Positions 8,703 to 17,344 of a DNA stretch of 64,000 nucleotides are shown piece after piece (the stretch's first letter is position 1; every line of letters starts with the position of its first letter). The position numbers were made by a program, and so were the translations under genes. Below the pieces are notes generated by a model that saw nothing but the letters and a program-made list of their open reading frames with translations, searched no databases and was not told where the DNA came from. The DNA comes from CAIUGU01 sp040080215. GTDB taxonomy: Bacteria > Pseudomonadota > Gammaproteobacteria > Steroidobacterales > Steroidobacteraceae. The stretch spans positions 27,374 to 91,373 of the forward strand of contig JBEBIT010000005.1 of the NCBI GenBank assembly GCA_040080215.1, read 5' to 3'.

Positions 8703-9932
8703 TCAGTCCGTGGTCGACTTGCGGAACAGCAGACCTTGCGCCGCAATCGCCGCGATCACGATGCCCGGGAATGTCGCGGCGATGACTGCCGTCGTTCCGC
8801 TGCCGGCGCTCAGCAACTGGCCTGCCGCGAGCGGTCCGACGACGGACCCGAGCCGACCGACTGCGACAGCGGCACCGACGCCCGTGCCGCGGATGAGCGT
8901 GTGATAGAAAGTCGGCGCCAGCCCGTACAACACCATCTGGCCGCCGATGCTGAACATGCCCCCGCCGAAGCCGCCGAGCAGCAGTCCGGTGAAGCTCTTG
9001 GTGTAAGCCAGTCCCATCATCGATGCGATCAGCCCGATGTAAACCAGCGCGACGCCCATCTTGCGCGGTCCGCGGTCCATGACGAAGCCGGTACCGAGGC
9101 TGCCGAGGACGCCGCCGATATTGAATGCCATCTGCACGGTGTTGGCGGCTTCGCGCGTGAAGCCGGCGCCGATGACGACGGTCGGCAGCCAGTTCTGGAG
9201 GAAATACAGGACGATCAGCGTGAAGAAGTAGGACACCCACAACAGCAGGGTCGGTGTTACCCGGCCGCCGCCGAACAGCGCACTGAAGATGCCTTCGCGC
9301 TCGACGGCTGCGCTGACCGCCGCTTTGCGCTGCTCGAACAACTGGGACTCCGGCAGCATGAAGTACAGCAGGGGGGCAATGACCAGCGGCGCAATGCCGC
9401 CGAAGTAGAAGATCGAATGCCAGCCCCAGGTCGCGCCGAACACCAGCGCAAAGATCGACACCAGCAGGCCACCGAACGGCATGCCGGCATACATGATCGA
9501 CACCGCGATGTTGCGCGATTGCGGCTTCACCGATTCCGCGGACAGCGCGATCAGGTTTGGCATCGCGCCGCCGAGCCCCAAGCCTGTCAGGAAGCGCGCG
9601 AGCAGCAGCGTCTGGTAGTTCCACGACAGCGCCGTGGCGATGGAGAACAGGCCGAACAGCAGCATCGAGCCGATCAGGACCTGCTTGCGGCCGTAGAAGT
9701 CCGCGAGGCGACCGCCGATCGCCGCGCCGGGCAGCAACCCGAAGATGCTGGCGCTGAAGACGAGCCCGAGCTGCGACGGTTCAAGACCGAAGTCCGCGCG
9801 CAAGCCGGGTGCCGCCACGCCCGCCGACTGCAAGTCGACGCCCTCCAGGATGGCGGCGACCAGGCACAGCCCGACCGTGCTCCAGTTGTTCCTCGCAGTC
9901 GCTCCGACATCTGCCGTCACTGCACTTTGCAT
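8703..9932 (-). CDS. MFS transporter, aromatic acid:H+ symporter type
   Basis: This 409-residue protein has about twelve hydrophobic segments and the MFS loop motif GGRLADFYGRKQ between helices 2 and 3. The N-terminal LVAAILEGVDLQSAGVAAPGL with its membrane-embedded aspartate is characteristic of the AAHS family (MhpT/PcaK-like), which imports hydroxylated aromatic acids with protons. The ATG at 9932 was chosen over one 54 codons upstream because the upstream translation has no membrane or family character. It sits alone between the thioredoxin cassette and the AsmA gene, so the exact substrate is not indicated. Confidence 0.88.
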   Translation of the reverse strand: MQSAVTADVGATARNNWSTVGLCLVAAILEGVDLQSAGVAAPGLRADFGLEPSQLGLVFSASIFGLLPGAAIGGRLADFYGRKQVLIGSMLLFGLFSIATALSWNYQTLLLARFLTGLGLGGAMPNLIALSAESVKPQSRNIAVSIMYAGMPFGGLLVSIFALVFGATWGWHSIFYFGGIAPLVIAPLLYFMLPESQLFEQRKAAVSAAVEREGIFSALFGGGRVTPTLLLWVSYFFTLIVLYFLQNWLPTVVIGAGFTREAANTVQMAFNIGGVLGSLGTGFVMDRGPRKMGVALVYIGLIASMMGLAYTKSFTGLLLGGFGGGMFSIGGQMVLYGLAPTFYHTLIRGTGVGAAVAVGRLGSVVGPLAAGQLLSAGSGTTAVIAATFPGIVIAAIAAQGLLFRKSTTD

Positions 9933-10136
9933 TCGCTTGTCCCCAGGTCCGGTTGCTTCCGATGTTATTCGTGGAACGGGTCCAACCACTCGACAAGACC
10001 CTGCTTCGCGACGCGCAGTGTGGAGGAATTCCCCGGCGGCTTCCATCCCGGCATGAGCACCGTGCGCGGCCGACAGCGACGTATTGCGGCGCAATAACGG
10101 ACCGCCGCGATCTCCGCGGAGTGTCCCCGGGCGGCG

Positions 10137-11546
10137 CTACCCTGGCGGGATCGACCCCTGGTAGAACACTTCGCACTGCACGCCGACGATCTTCTTCGCC
10201 CCTCGGATGAAGTTGCTGAACGGACCGGTCAGCGAAGCAATCACGTTGGGCTTCACGATCTCCGGTGCGCTGAACGGCCCGCGAATCTTCTGCTCGATGG
10301 CCGCGCAGCCCTCCTTGTCGAGCACTGCCACAGTGACGTCATCGAATTTCCTGTTCACGAAGTCGAGCCTGCCCTTCATGGCGAGGCGATTCTCTTGCGT
10401 CGCGAAAGCGACGTCTCCGGCCAGCGCGACGCCGTCCTCGACCTGCCATTGCGACACCAGCGTACGGATGCTTGTGCTGCCCTCGGTCTCCCGGAATACG
10501 TTCGCGAAATTGTAACCCTTGGTGACGGCCGTCCCGAGGGGGCCTGCAATGAAGAAGGCCCCCAGGTCCACCAGGTTGAAATTCTGGCTCGACTCGTAGC
10601 GCTTGAGCTTCTCGTCGAGATTGCCGATGGCAACTTCGAGGTTTTCCCCGCGCAGCGAAGCCTCGCCTTGCGTGGTCCTTGTCAATTCATCCGCGTTGAA
10701 CCCGTGCATCGTCAGGTCCAGTGTCAGGTCCATGAAACCCTCCCCCTTCTTGCCGGGAGACACGGACCTGAAGAGGTCGTCCAGGTGCAGCCGGGTGACC
10801 GCATAGCGAATCCGGTAGGTGGGAATCTTCTGCGTGAACTGCGCGTCGATGCTGCCCGCGCCCTTGCCGCCCAGCATCTGCATCGTCACCGGCGTGAACC
10901 TGAAGAGGCCCTGCTCACCTGCCATGGACCATTCCACGTCGGTGCCCACAAAAAGTTCATTGCGAACTTCCGCGCAACTACCCTCGGCCGTCAGGGTGAG
11001 ATTCTTCAACACGTCCGCAGCAGCGCCCGCCGACAACTGCAGATCGCCACTGTCCAGGCTGCACTGGCTCGCCCTGAACTCCTTTTCTCTCTGCCGGTTG
11101 GCATAGCGGAAGGAGGCGTTGGTCAGCGACAGACGATCCAGCTGCAGCGCCGGAACCTCTCCGGCCCCCTGCCTGTCCACCGAGAAACTGTAGCGCCCGT
11201 CACGACGACGCTCGATTTCGAGCTTCACGTCCCGCAGCCCCAGCCGATTGACTCGTGGCTGTTGCCGCAGCAGCGACCACGCTGCGATGCCGATGTCGGC
11301 CTCACCGACAGAGGCGATCTCGGCATCTGCATTCCGCACCGTTACCCCCTGCAGCACCACATGCAGGGTCGGAAGCAGGCCGACCGAAGCCTTCCCGCCG
11401 ACGGCAACGGTTAATCCCGTCGCTTGCGACGCGAACACCTCAACGCGGGACTTGACGTCCACGCTGGACAGCAATGCCGTCGCAATCGCCAGAAGCAGTA
11501 CGAGCGCGGCCAGCGCGATCAACGACCATTTGAGGGGCTTTGTCAT
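10137..11546 (-). CDS. AsmA-family inner-membrane-anchored protein
   Basis: This 469-residue protein begins with a single N-terminal membrane anchor (LIALAALVLLLAIATALL) followed by an extended beta-rich region of AsmA type (KASVGLLPTLHVVLQGVTVRNA; later SLRGENLEVAIGNLDEKLKRY). AsmA-like proteins are thought to span the periplasm and help move lipids to the outer membrane. At 469 residues it is shorter than E. coli AsmA (about 617) but has the N- and C-terminal family regions. It starts 21 bases after the cytochrome c stop, so the two genes are probably co-transcribed, which is an unusual partnership. Confidence 0.85.
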   Translation of the reverse strand: MTKPLKWSLIALAALVLLLAIATALLSSVDVKSRVEVFASQATGLTVAVGGKASVGLLPTLHVVLQGVTVRNADAEIASVGEADIGIAAWSLLRQQPRVNRLGLRDVKLEIERRRDGRYSFSVDRQGAGEVPALQLDRLSLTNASFRYANRQREKEFRASQCSLDSGDLQLSAGAAADVLKNLTLTAEGSCAEVRNELFVGTDVEWSMAGEQGLFRFTPVTMQMLGGKGAGSIDAQFTQKIPTYRIRYAVTRLHLDDLFRSVSPGKKGEGFMDLTLDLTMHGFNADELTRTTQGEASLRGENLEVAIGNLDEKLKRYESSQNFNLVDLGAFFIAGPLGTAVTKGYNFANVFRETEGSTSIRTLVSQWQVEDGVALAGDVAFATQENRLAMKGRLDFVNRKFDDVTVAVLDKEGCAAIEQKIRGPFSAPEIVKPNVIASLTGPFSNFIRGAKKIVGVQCEVFYQGSIPPG

Positions 11547-11567
11547 GATCCCTCCGTACGGAGCCCG

Positions 11568-12020
11568 CTACTTCCGCTGGATCGACGCCAGATAATCGAC
11601 CATGCGCCCGATCAGTTCGGCCACCCGTTCCCGGCGCACGGGATCCTCGCCTTCGAATGCGTAGAACTGCCAGCCCCACACGGGCATGTCGCGCGTGCCG
11701 TGGGCATCGCGCAACCCCGACCCATCGATGATCTGGCGGACCTGTTCCACAGGATAGGCACCGCCATTGCGCGCGGCGATGCGCGTGAGATCCGGGACCC
11801 TCACCTTCAACGTGCGGGCCACGGGACCATTGCCGCGCGCTTTCTGCCCATGACAGCTTGCGCAGAAGTGCTGGTACAGCTCGGCGCCGGAGAGATCCGG
11901 CGCTTCATCCGCGTGGGCAGAGGCTCCCGCGAGCAACGCAGCCACGACGAACCAGCGTTTCCGCGCACGAGCAGCGCTGCTTCCACGTGAGCCGAGCATG
12001 AACCGGAGAAGGGCCTGCAT
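11568..12020 (-). CDS. Monoheme c-type cytochrome
   Basis: This 150-residue protein has an N-terminal export signal (basic stretch, then WFVVAALLAGASAHA) and a class I cytochrome c domain with heme site CASCH at residues 53-57. The probable axial methionine lies in TRDMPVWG. It would shuttle electrons in the periplasm. The ATG at 12020 was preferred to an upstream in-frame ATG because it directly precedes the signal peptide. It is the first gene of a pair with the AsmA-like gene. Confidence 0.88.
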   Translation of the reverse strand: MQALLRFMLGSRGSSAARARKRWFVVAALLAGASAHADEAPDLSGAELYQHFCASCHGQKARGNGPVARTLKVRVPDLTRIAARNGGAYPVEQVRQIIDGSGLRDAHGTRDMPVWGWQFYAFEGEDPVRRERVAELIGRMVDYLASIQRK

Positions 12021-12285
12021 GGTGATGGAGTTCCGGTTGGGGAAGCCGGGTGGGCATACCCACCAGTCCGGCGACAACCGCTACAACGCGGCGAGAATCC
12101 TGACCTTGCCGGCTTCACTCCAGGGAGCGATACCGTCAGGTGAGAGAAGGGTACTGGGTGGGCGCGCACTTGCATAGCTGCCACAAACCGCACCCGGCTG
12201 GACTGCAGCGCTGCTTATAATGTCGCGGGAATGGTCCCGCCAGGACGACCCGACCCGTAGAGGCGCCAGACACAAGAGGCCATGG

Positions 12286-13707
12286 ATGCACTCCAGAGAC
12301 ATCGAAGAATCGTTCCTCCGCAGGCTGGCCCTGCGCAGCTGCGACGTCTCCGAGCGGTGGTTCCCGGATCCTTATGTGTTTGCCGTCCTCGCCGTCGTCA
12401 TCGTCGCGGCGGCTGCCCTGATGGTCGGCAGCAAGCCGGTTGCCGTGGTGCAGGCGTTCGGGAACGGTTACTGGAGCCTGATCCCGTTCACGCTGCAGAT
12501 GAGCTTCATCATCATCGGCGGCTACGTGACTGCGGATTCCCCACCGGTCGAAAAGCTCGTGACACGACTGGCAGCGCTGCCGCGCACGGGACGCGGCGCG
12601 GTCGCGTTCGTCGCTACCTTCAGCATGCTGGTATCGCTGATCCACTGGGGCCTCAGCCTGATCCTGGGCAGCCTGCTGGTGCGCGCGCTGGCGCGGCGCG
12701 AAGCGCTTCACATGGACTATCGCGCTGCCGGTGCGGCCGCGTATCTGGGCCTCGGTGCCACTTGGGCGATGGGACTGTCCTCGTCGGCGGCCCAGTTGCA
12801 AGCCAATCCCCCGAGCATGCCGCCTTCGCTGCTCGCCATCAGCGGCGTGATTCCCTTCAGCGAAACCATCCTGCTCTGGCAATCGCTGGTCTTGACCGTG
12901 GTGCTCGTAGCCGCGAGCACGTGGATCGCATGGGCCACGGCTCCGCTGTCGGCCCGTGCAAAGACGGCGGCGGACCTCGGCGTTGCACTCGATCAGCGAA
13001 AGTACGACCTGCCGCCGCGCAGCCGCCCCGGTGACTGGCTCGAGTACAGCCCGGCGCTCAATGTGTTCCTCGCCCTGATGGGAGCCGGCTGGCTGTGGCT
13101 CGAGTTCGCGGGCAAGGGTGCCATCAGCGCTGTCGCCAACCTCAATACCTACAACCTGATCTTCGTGATGCTCGGCCTGTTGCTGCAGTGGCGGCCAAGG
13201 CGCTTCCTCGATGCGGTCGGTCGCGCGATTCCCGGCGTTGCGGGTGTACTGATCCAGTTCCCGCTGTACGGCGCCGCAGCCACGATCCTCACCAACGCGA
13301 CGAACGCCGACGGGGTTTCGGTCGTCACCGTACTGACACACGCCTTCGGGCAGGTCACGACCAGCGGCACGTTCGCGTGGGTGATGGGCGGCTACTCCGC
13401 GCTCGTCGGCATGTTCATCCCGTCGGGCGGCGGCAAATGGCTCATCGAGGCCCCGTATGTCATGCAGGCTGCCGTCGATGTCCAGTACCCGCTCGGCTGG
13501 GCGGTGCAGATCTACAATGCGGCTGAAGCCCTGCCGAACCTGATCAATCCGTTCTGGATGCTGCCGCTGCTCGGCGTACTCGGACTCAAGGCCCGCGACC
13601 TGATCGGCTTCAGTTTCATGCAGTTCGTCGTGCACGTGCCCCTCGTTCTCACACTGCTGTGGTTGCTCGGAATGACGGTGGCGTACCATCCACCCGTGAT
13701 GCCCTGA
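12286..13707 (+). CDS. AtoE-type short-chain fatty acid transporter
   Basis: This 473-residue membrane protein belongs to the AtoE/SCFA-transporter family, which takes up short-chain fatty acids. It has about twelve hydrophobic segments and the family blocks WFPDPYVFAVLAVVIVAA, LIHWGLSLILGSLL, and FIPSGGGKWLIEAPYV, the last being strongly conserved. Start ATG at 12286 has AGAGG a few bases upstream; an in-frame ATG at 12220 adds 22 residues with no membrane or family character. It is divergent from the cytochrome c gene, with about 265 bases between them that must hold both promoters. The S46 peptidase follows after 63 bases. Confidence 0.92.
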   Translation: MHSRDIEESFLRRLALRSCDVSERWFPDPYVFAVLAVVIVAAAALMVGSKPVAVVQAFGNGYWSLIPFTLQMSFIIIGGYVTADSPPVEKLVTRLAALPRTGRGAVAFVATFSMLVSLIHWGLSLILGSLLVRALARREALHMDYRAAGAAAYLGLGATWAMGLSSSAAQLQANPPSMPPSLLAISGVIPFSETILLWQSLVLTVVLVAASTWIAWATAPLSARAKTAADLGVALDQRKYDLPPRSRPGDWLEYSPALNVFLALMGAGWLWLEFAGKGAISAVANLNTYNLIFVMLGLLLQWRPRRFLDAVGRAIPGVAGVLIQFPLYGAAATILTNATNADGVSVVTVLTHAFGQVTTSGTFAWVMGGYSALVGMFIPSGGGKWLIEAPYVMQAAVDVQYPLGWAVQIYNAAEALPNLINPFWMLPLLGVLGLKARDLIGFSFMQFVVHVPLVLTLLWLLGMTVAYHPPVMP

Positions 13708-13770
13708 TGCGTGTCCCGCGACGTCGATCCGGTTTATTCTTGGGCCTACCGACGGCTGCTCACTGACGCC

Positions 13771-15942
13771 ATGACCCTGCGACTTCCGTTCCTGCTGGCT
13801 CTCCTTCCGCTGTGTGGCAGTGCCCTCGGCGATGAAGGCATGTGGACACCGCAGCAACTGCCGCAACTGGCCGGTCCTTTGCGCGAAGCCGGACTTGAGC
13901 TCGACGCCACGCAGGTATCGCGGCTCGATGACTATCCCCTGGGTGCGGTGGTCAGCCTCGGCGGCTGCACCGGCTCGTTCGTGTCGGCCTCGGGACTCGT
14001 GATCACCAATCATCACTGCGCCTACGGCAGCATCCAGTACAACTCCTCTGCGACGCGCAACTTCATCACGCTCGGCTTCCATGCGCAGGCGCAGGCCGAC
14101 GAACTGCCTGCGGCACCGGGCAGCCGGGTCTTCGTGACGGTCGCCACGACCAACGTGACGGACAGGATCATCGACCGCGGCGCCGCGCGCCTCACGGGCC
14201 GCAACCGCGTTGACGCCATAGAGGACAACGAGAAGCGACTGGTCGCCGCTTGCGAGCGGGACATCGGGCACCGCTGCAACGTCGTCGCATTCCACGGTGG
14301 CCTCGAGTACTGGCTCGTGAAACAACTCGAGATCCGCGATGTGCGCCTCGTGCATGCACCGCCCGAGGGGGTCGGCAAGTTCGGTGGCGACACGGACAAC
14401 TGGATGTGGCCGCGCCATACAGGCGACTTCGCGTTCTATCGCGCCTACGTGGGCAAGGACGGCAAGCCCGCCGACTTCAGCCGCGACAACGTGCCGTATC
14501 GCCCAAGGCTCCACCTGAAGCTCGCAACGGCCGGCATCAAGGAAGGCGACTTCGTGATGGTCGCGGGCTACCCGGGACGTACCAATCGCCATCGCCTCGC
14601 CTCGGAGGTGGCTTACACGTTTGAACGCGCCTATCCCGAGTTCGTCGGCCTCGCGACGACGCAGTTGCAGGTCATCGAAGACGCCTCGAAGAACCGCGAT
14701 GGCGCGGCGCTCAAGTACGCGAGTACGGTGGCCTCGCTCAACAACACGCTGAAGAACCGGCAGGGCATGCTGGAAAGCTACCGGCAGACCGACCTGCTCG
14801 CCCGCAAGCAGCGGGAGCTAGGTGAACTCAAAGCCTGGGTGCAAGGCGATCCGGAGCGCACCCGACGCTATGCCGCCGACATCACGGCCGTGGAATCCGT
14901 GATCGCGCAGCGCCAGGCTCTCGCCCGCCTGGAATTCCTGATCGGGCCCTCGACACCGCGGCTGCTGGGTGCGGCGCGCACGCTCTATCGGCTCGCCAAC
15001 GAAAAGCAGAAGCCCACCGACCTCGACCGCAAGCCCGGCTTCCAGTCGCGCAACTGGCCGCGGATCCGGCAGGGCCTCGAAGCCATCGACCGCCGTTACG
15101 ACGAGCAGGTAGACAAGGCGCTGGCCGCGCATTTCCTGAAGGACTATCTCGCACTGCCGGCCGACCAGCAGCACACCCCGTTCCTTTCGGCACTCGGCTT
15201 GCGGCGCGACACGGCGCCTGCCGACATCGACTCGCGCCTCAACGCGCTCTACCAGGGCAGCCAGCTCGGCTCGCCAGAATCACGACTCGCGTGGCTGGAG
15301 CGCGATGTTGCCGCGTTCAGGGGCAGCGATGACACCTTCATCCGCGTGGCGGTGGCGCTCTACCAGGACGACCGCGCCCGCGAGGACCGCAACGACGAGC
15401 TGGAGGGCGCGTTGCAGCGTGCCTACGCGAACTACATGCGCGCGCTCATCGACTGGAAGAATGCCAGGGGCGAGCCGATCTACCCCGATGCGAACGGCAC
15501 GTTGCGCGTCACCTTCGGCAAGGTAGCCGGACGCACGGCAGGGAATCCCGATGGCGTTGCATGGACGGCGTTCACCTCGCTCCGCGGCATCGTGGCCAAG
15601 CACACCGGCAGCGGCGAATTCGACGCGCCCGATGCACAGCTCGCTGCGATCAAGGCAGGCCGCTTCGGCGCCTACGAGGACCCTTCGCTTCGATCGGTGC
15701 CCGTGAACTTCCTGTCCACGCTCGACATCACCGGCGGCAACTCCGGATCGCCGGTACTGAATGCCCGCGGCGAACTCGTCGGCCTTGCGTTCGACGGTAC
15801 GCTCGATGCCGTGCTGTCGGACTGGGACTTCAATGCCGCCACGACGAGAACGATCTCCGTGGACCTCCGCTACGTCCTCTGGCAGTTGCAAGTCGTGGAC
15901 CAGGCGGACTCACTGCTCTCCGAAATGGGCGTGCGGGAATGA
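13771..15942 (+). CDS. S46-family dipeptidyl-peptidase (DPP7-like)
   Basis: This 723-residue exported protease starts with a signal peptide (MTLRLPFLLALLPLCGSALG). The catalytic residues are visible: histidine in LVITNHHC (residues 77-83), aspartate in GGDTDNWMWPRHTGDF and serine in ITGGNSGSPVLN. After the serine the segment GLAFDG has glycine at the position where aspartate/glutamate-specific DPP11 has arginine, so hydrophobic DPP7-type specificity is expected; that inference rests on the known S46 subdivision. It releases dipeptides from oligopeptide N-termini in the periplasm. Its stop overlaps the next start as ATGA. Confidence 0.93.
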   Translation: MTLRLPFLLALLPLCGSALGDEGMWTPQQLPQLAGPLREAGLELDATQVSRLDDYPLGAVVSLGGCTGSFVSASGLVITNHHCAYGSIQYNSSATRNFITLGFHAQAQADELPAAPGSRVFVTVATTNVTDRIIDRGAARLTGRNRVDAIEDNEKRLVAACERDIGHRCNVVAFHGGLEYWLVKQLEIRDVRLVHAPPEGVGKFGGDTDNWMWPRHTGDFAFYRAYVGKDGKPADFSRDNVPYRPRLHLKLATAGIKEGDFVMVAGYPGRTNRHRLASEVAYTFERAYPEFVGLATTQLQVIEDASKNRDGAALKYASTVASLNNTLKNRQGMLESYRQTDLLARKQRELGELKAWVQGDPERTRRYAADITAVESVIAQRQALARLEFLIGPSTPRLLGAARTLYRLANEKQKPTDLDRKPGFQSRNWPRIRQGLEAIDRRYDEQVDKALAAHFLKDYLALPADQQHTPFLSALGLRRDTAPADIDSRLNALYQGSQLGSPESRLAWLERDVAAFRGSDDTFIRVAVALYQDDRAREDRNDELEGALQRAYANYMRALIDWKNARGEPIYPDANGTLRVTFGKVAGRTAGNPDGVAWTAFTSLRGIVAKHTGSGEFDAPDAQLAAIKAGRFGAYEDPSLRSVPVNFLSTLDITGGNSGSPVLNARGELVGLAFDGTLDAVLSDWDFNAATTRTISVDLRYVLWQLQVVDQADSLLSEMGVRE

Positions 15943-16667
15943 CGCTGCGGGACAACGTGCTGATCCAGCACGGGGCTATTGACGCAGAGGCGCTGCGCTT
16001 CCTGAACGACGAGATCCGCAGCGCCGGGATGACGGACTCGCTGGTCTCGAACTTCGAGGGGGAAGCGGAACCCGGCGTCGTCGAATGGGTGATCAACAAG
16101 AGGATCCGCGATACCCAGGAAGTACAGCTGCCAGCCGGGCTCGTCGCGCGACTCGACGCCGTGCTGGACTCGGGCGTACAACGCTTCATCAATCCCTTCT
16201 ACCGGGTTGAGGTGCGCGACCGGGAACCGCCGCAGGTGCTGCACTACGGGTCCGGCGGCCACTACATCCCTCACGTCGATGCAGAAACGCTGTTCAAGGA
16301 CGATGCCGGACTCGACCTGTGGGAGAAGTCACTGGATCGCGACTTGTCCGTCGTTTGCTTCCTCAACGACGACTTCGCAGGCGGCGAGCTCGTGTTCCCC
16401 GGGCTGGACCTGACCATCAAGCCGCAGGCAGGCACGCTGGTGTGCTTCCCCGCCGATCACAACTACATCCATGGCGTGAATCCGGTAACCGCCGGGCATC
16501 GCTATACGCTCGTGACCTGGATGCGGGTCCACGGGATGCCCACGATGGATGAAATCAACGACATGACGATGGCGGAATACCATCGTTGCTTCCCGAATCA
16601 GATCGAGCAGCCATCGCGGCTCGCGAAGGGCGGCCTGGCACCGAAAACCGGCAAGGCCCGTGGCTAG
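15939..16667 (+). CDS. 2-oxoglutarate/Fe(II)-dependent oxygenase (prolyl 4-hydroxylase-like)
   Basis: This 242-residue protein has the double-stranded beta-helix iron site HxD...H: H112 and D114 in PHVDAE, H178 in NYIHGV, and R188 in GHRYTL to bind 2-oxoglutarate. It resembles prolyl-4-hydroxylase-type oxygenases with the usual FLNDDFAGGELVFP block. It has no signal peptide, so it is cytoplasmic. The start overlaps the stop of the S46 peptidase (ATGA), so the pair is translationally coupled even though one product is exported and the other is not. The target of hydroxylation is unknown. Confidence 0.9.
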   Translation: MTLRDNVLIQHGAIDAEALRFLNDEIRSAGMTDSLVSNFEGEAEPGVVEWVINKRIRDTQEVQLPAGLVARLDAVLDSGVQRFINPFYRVEVRDREPPQVLHYGSGGHYIPHVDAETLFKDDAGLDLWEKSLDRDLSVVCFLNDDFAGGELVFPGLDLTIKPQAGTLVCFPADHNYIHGVNPVTAGHRYTLVTWMRVHGMPTMDEINDMTMAEYHRCFPNQIEQPSRLAKGGLAPKTGKARG

Positions 16668-16807
16668 CGCGACAGCCTCACCGGTCTTGCAGGAATTGCA
16701 TCCCGGCTGCAACTCGGCCCCGTTTCCCGTACGGTAGCGTGCAGGTGCTTCGTGCCACGACAGCCAGTGAACCAACCCAACCGCCTTGGCGACAACCGGA
16801 GTGCAGC

Positions 16808-17338
16808 ATGTTCGATAGCCCCACTGCGATCCTGATCATCCTCGCGGGATCGTGGTTCTTCGCGACGCCCGACGCCACCCGGGTGGACAAGAACACCGTC
16901 TCGTTTGCCTACATGGCGGACACCAAGAACTTCGGCCGGGACGATCGCTTCTCGATCACCCGCGACAAATCGATGTTCGATTTCGCGGTGCAGTCGGCAC
17001 CCAGGAAGCTGCTCGGCATGGGGGGCCTCCGCCTCGGGTTCTCCGGGATGTACGACATGCAGGGCTCGTACCTGATCGGCCCAGGCATCGGCAAGACCGT
17101 GGATGTCGGCAAGTTCGACATGACGCTGTCTGTGTACCCGACTTATTCGTCCATCCGCGGCCTGGACCGGGAAACGGCCAGTGGACACATGAACTGGAAG
17201 ACGACGTTCGACGTTGCGTATCACTCGAGCACGCGAATGAAAGCGGGCCTTGGCCTGATGCATATCAGCAATGGCGGCTACCGGGATCCGAACACCGGCA
17301 TCGAGGCACTGCGAGTGGCCCTCGAATACGACTTCTGA
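16808..17338 (+). CDS. PagL-like lipid A 3-O-deacylase
   Basis: This 176-residue protein has a hydrophobic N-terminus and an outer-membrane barrel pattern ending in ALEYDF. Near the C-terminus it shows the PagL catalytic triad with correct spacing: H152, S154 and E166 (MHISNGG...NTGIEAL), where histidine and serine are two apart and serine and glutamate twelve apart, as in Pseudomonas PagL. Such enzymes remove the 3-O acyl chain of lipid A in the outer membrane. The start at 16808 follows a short spacer after the oxygenase gene; a longer in-frame start overlaps that gene and has no barrel or signal character. Total length fits the family. Confidence 0.85.
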   Translation: MFDSPTAILIILAGSWFFATPDATRVDKNTVSFAYMADTKNFGRDDRFSITRDKSMFDFAVQSAPRKLLGMGGLRLGFSGMYDMQGSYLIGPGIGKTVDVGKFDMTLSVYPTYSSIRGLDRETASGHMNWKTTFDVAYHSSTRMKAGLGLMHISNGGYRDPNTGIEALRVALEYDF

Positions 17339-17344
17339 GGCTTC

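Noticed and set aside
12136..14592. Minus-strand open frame of 818 codons
   Set aside because: It lies opposite the AtoE transporter and S46 peptidase, whose motifs are clear; its translation is repetitive and charged without domains.
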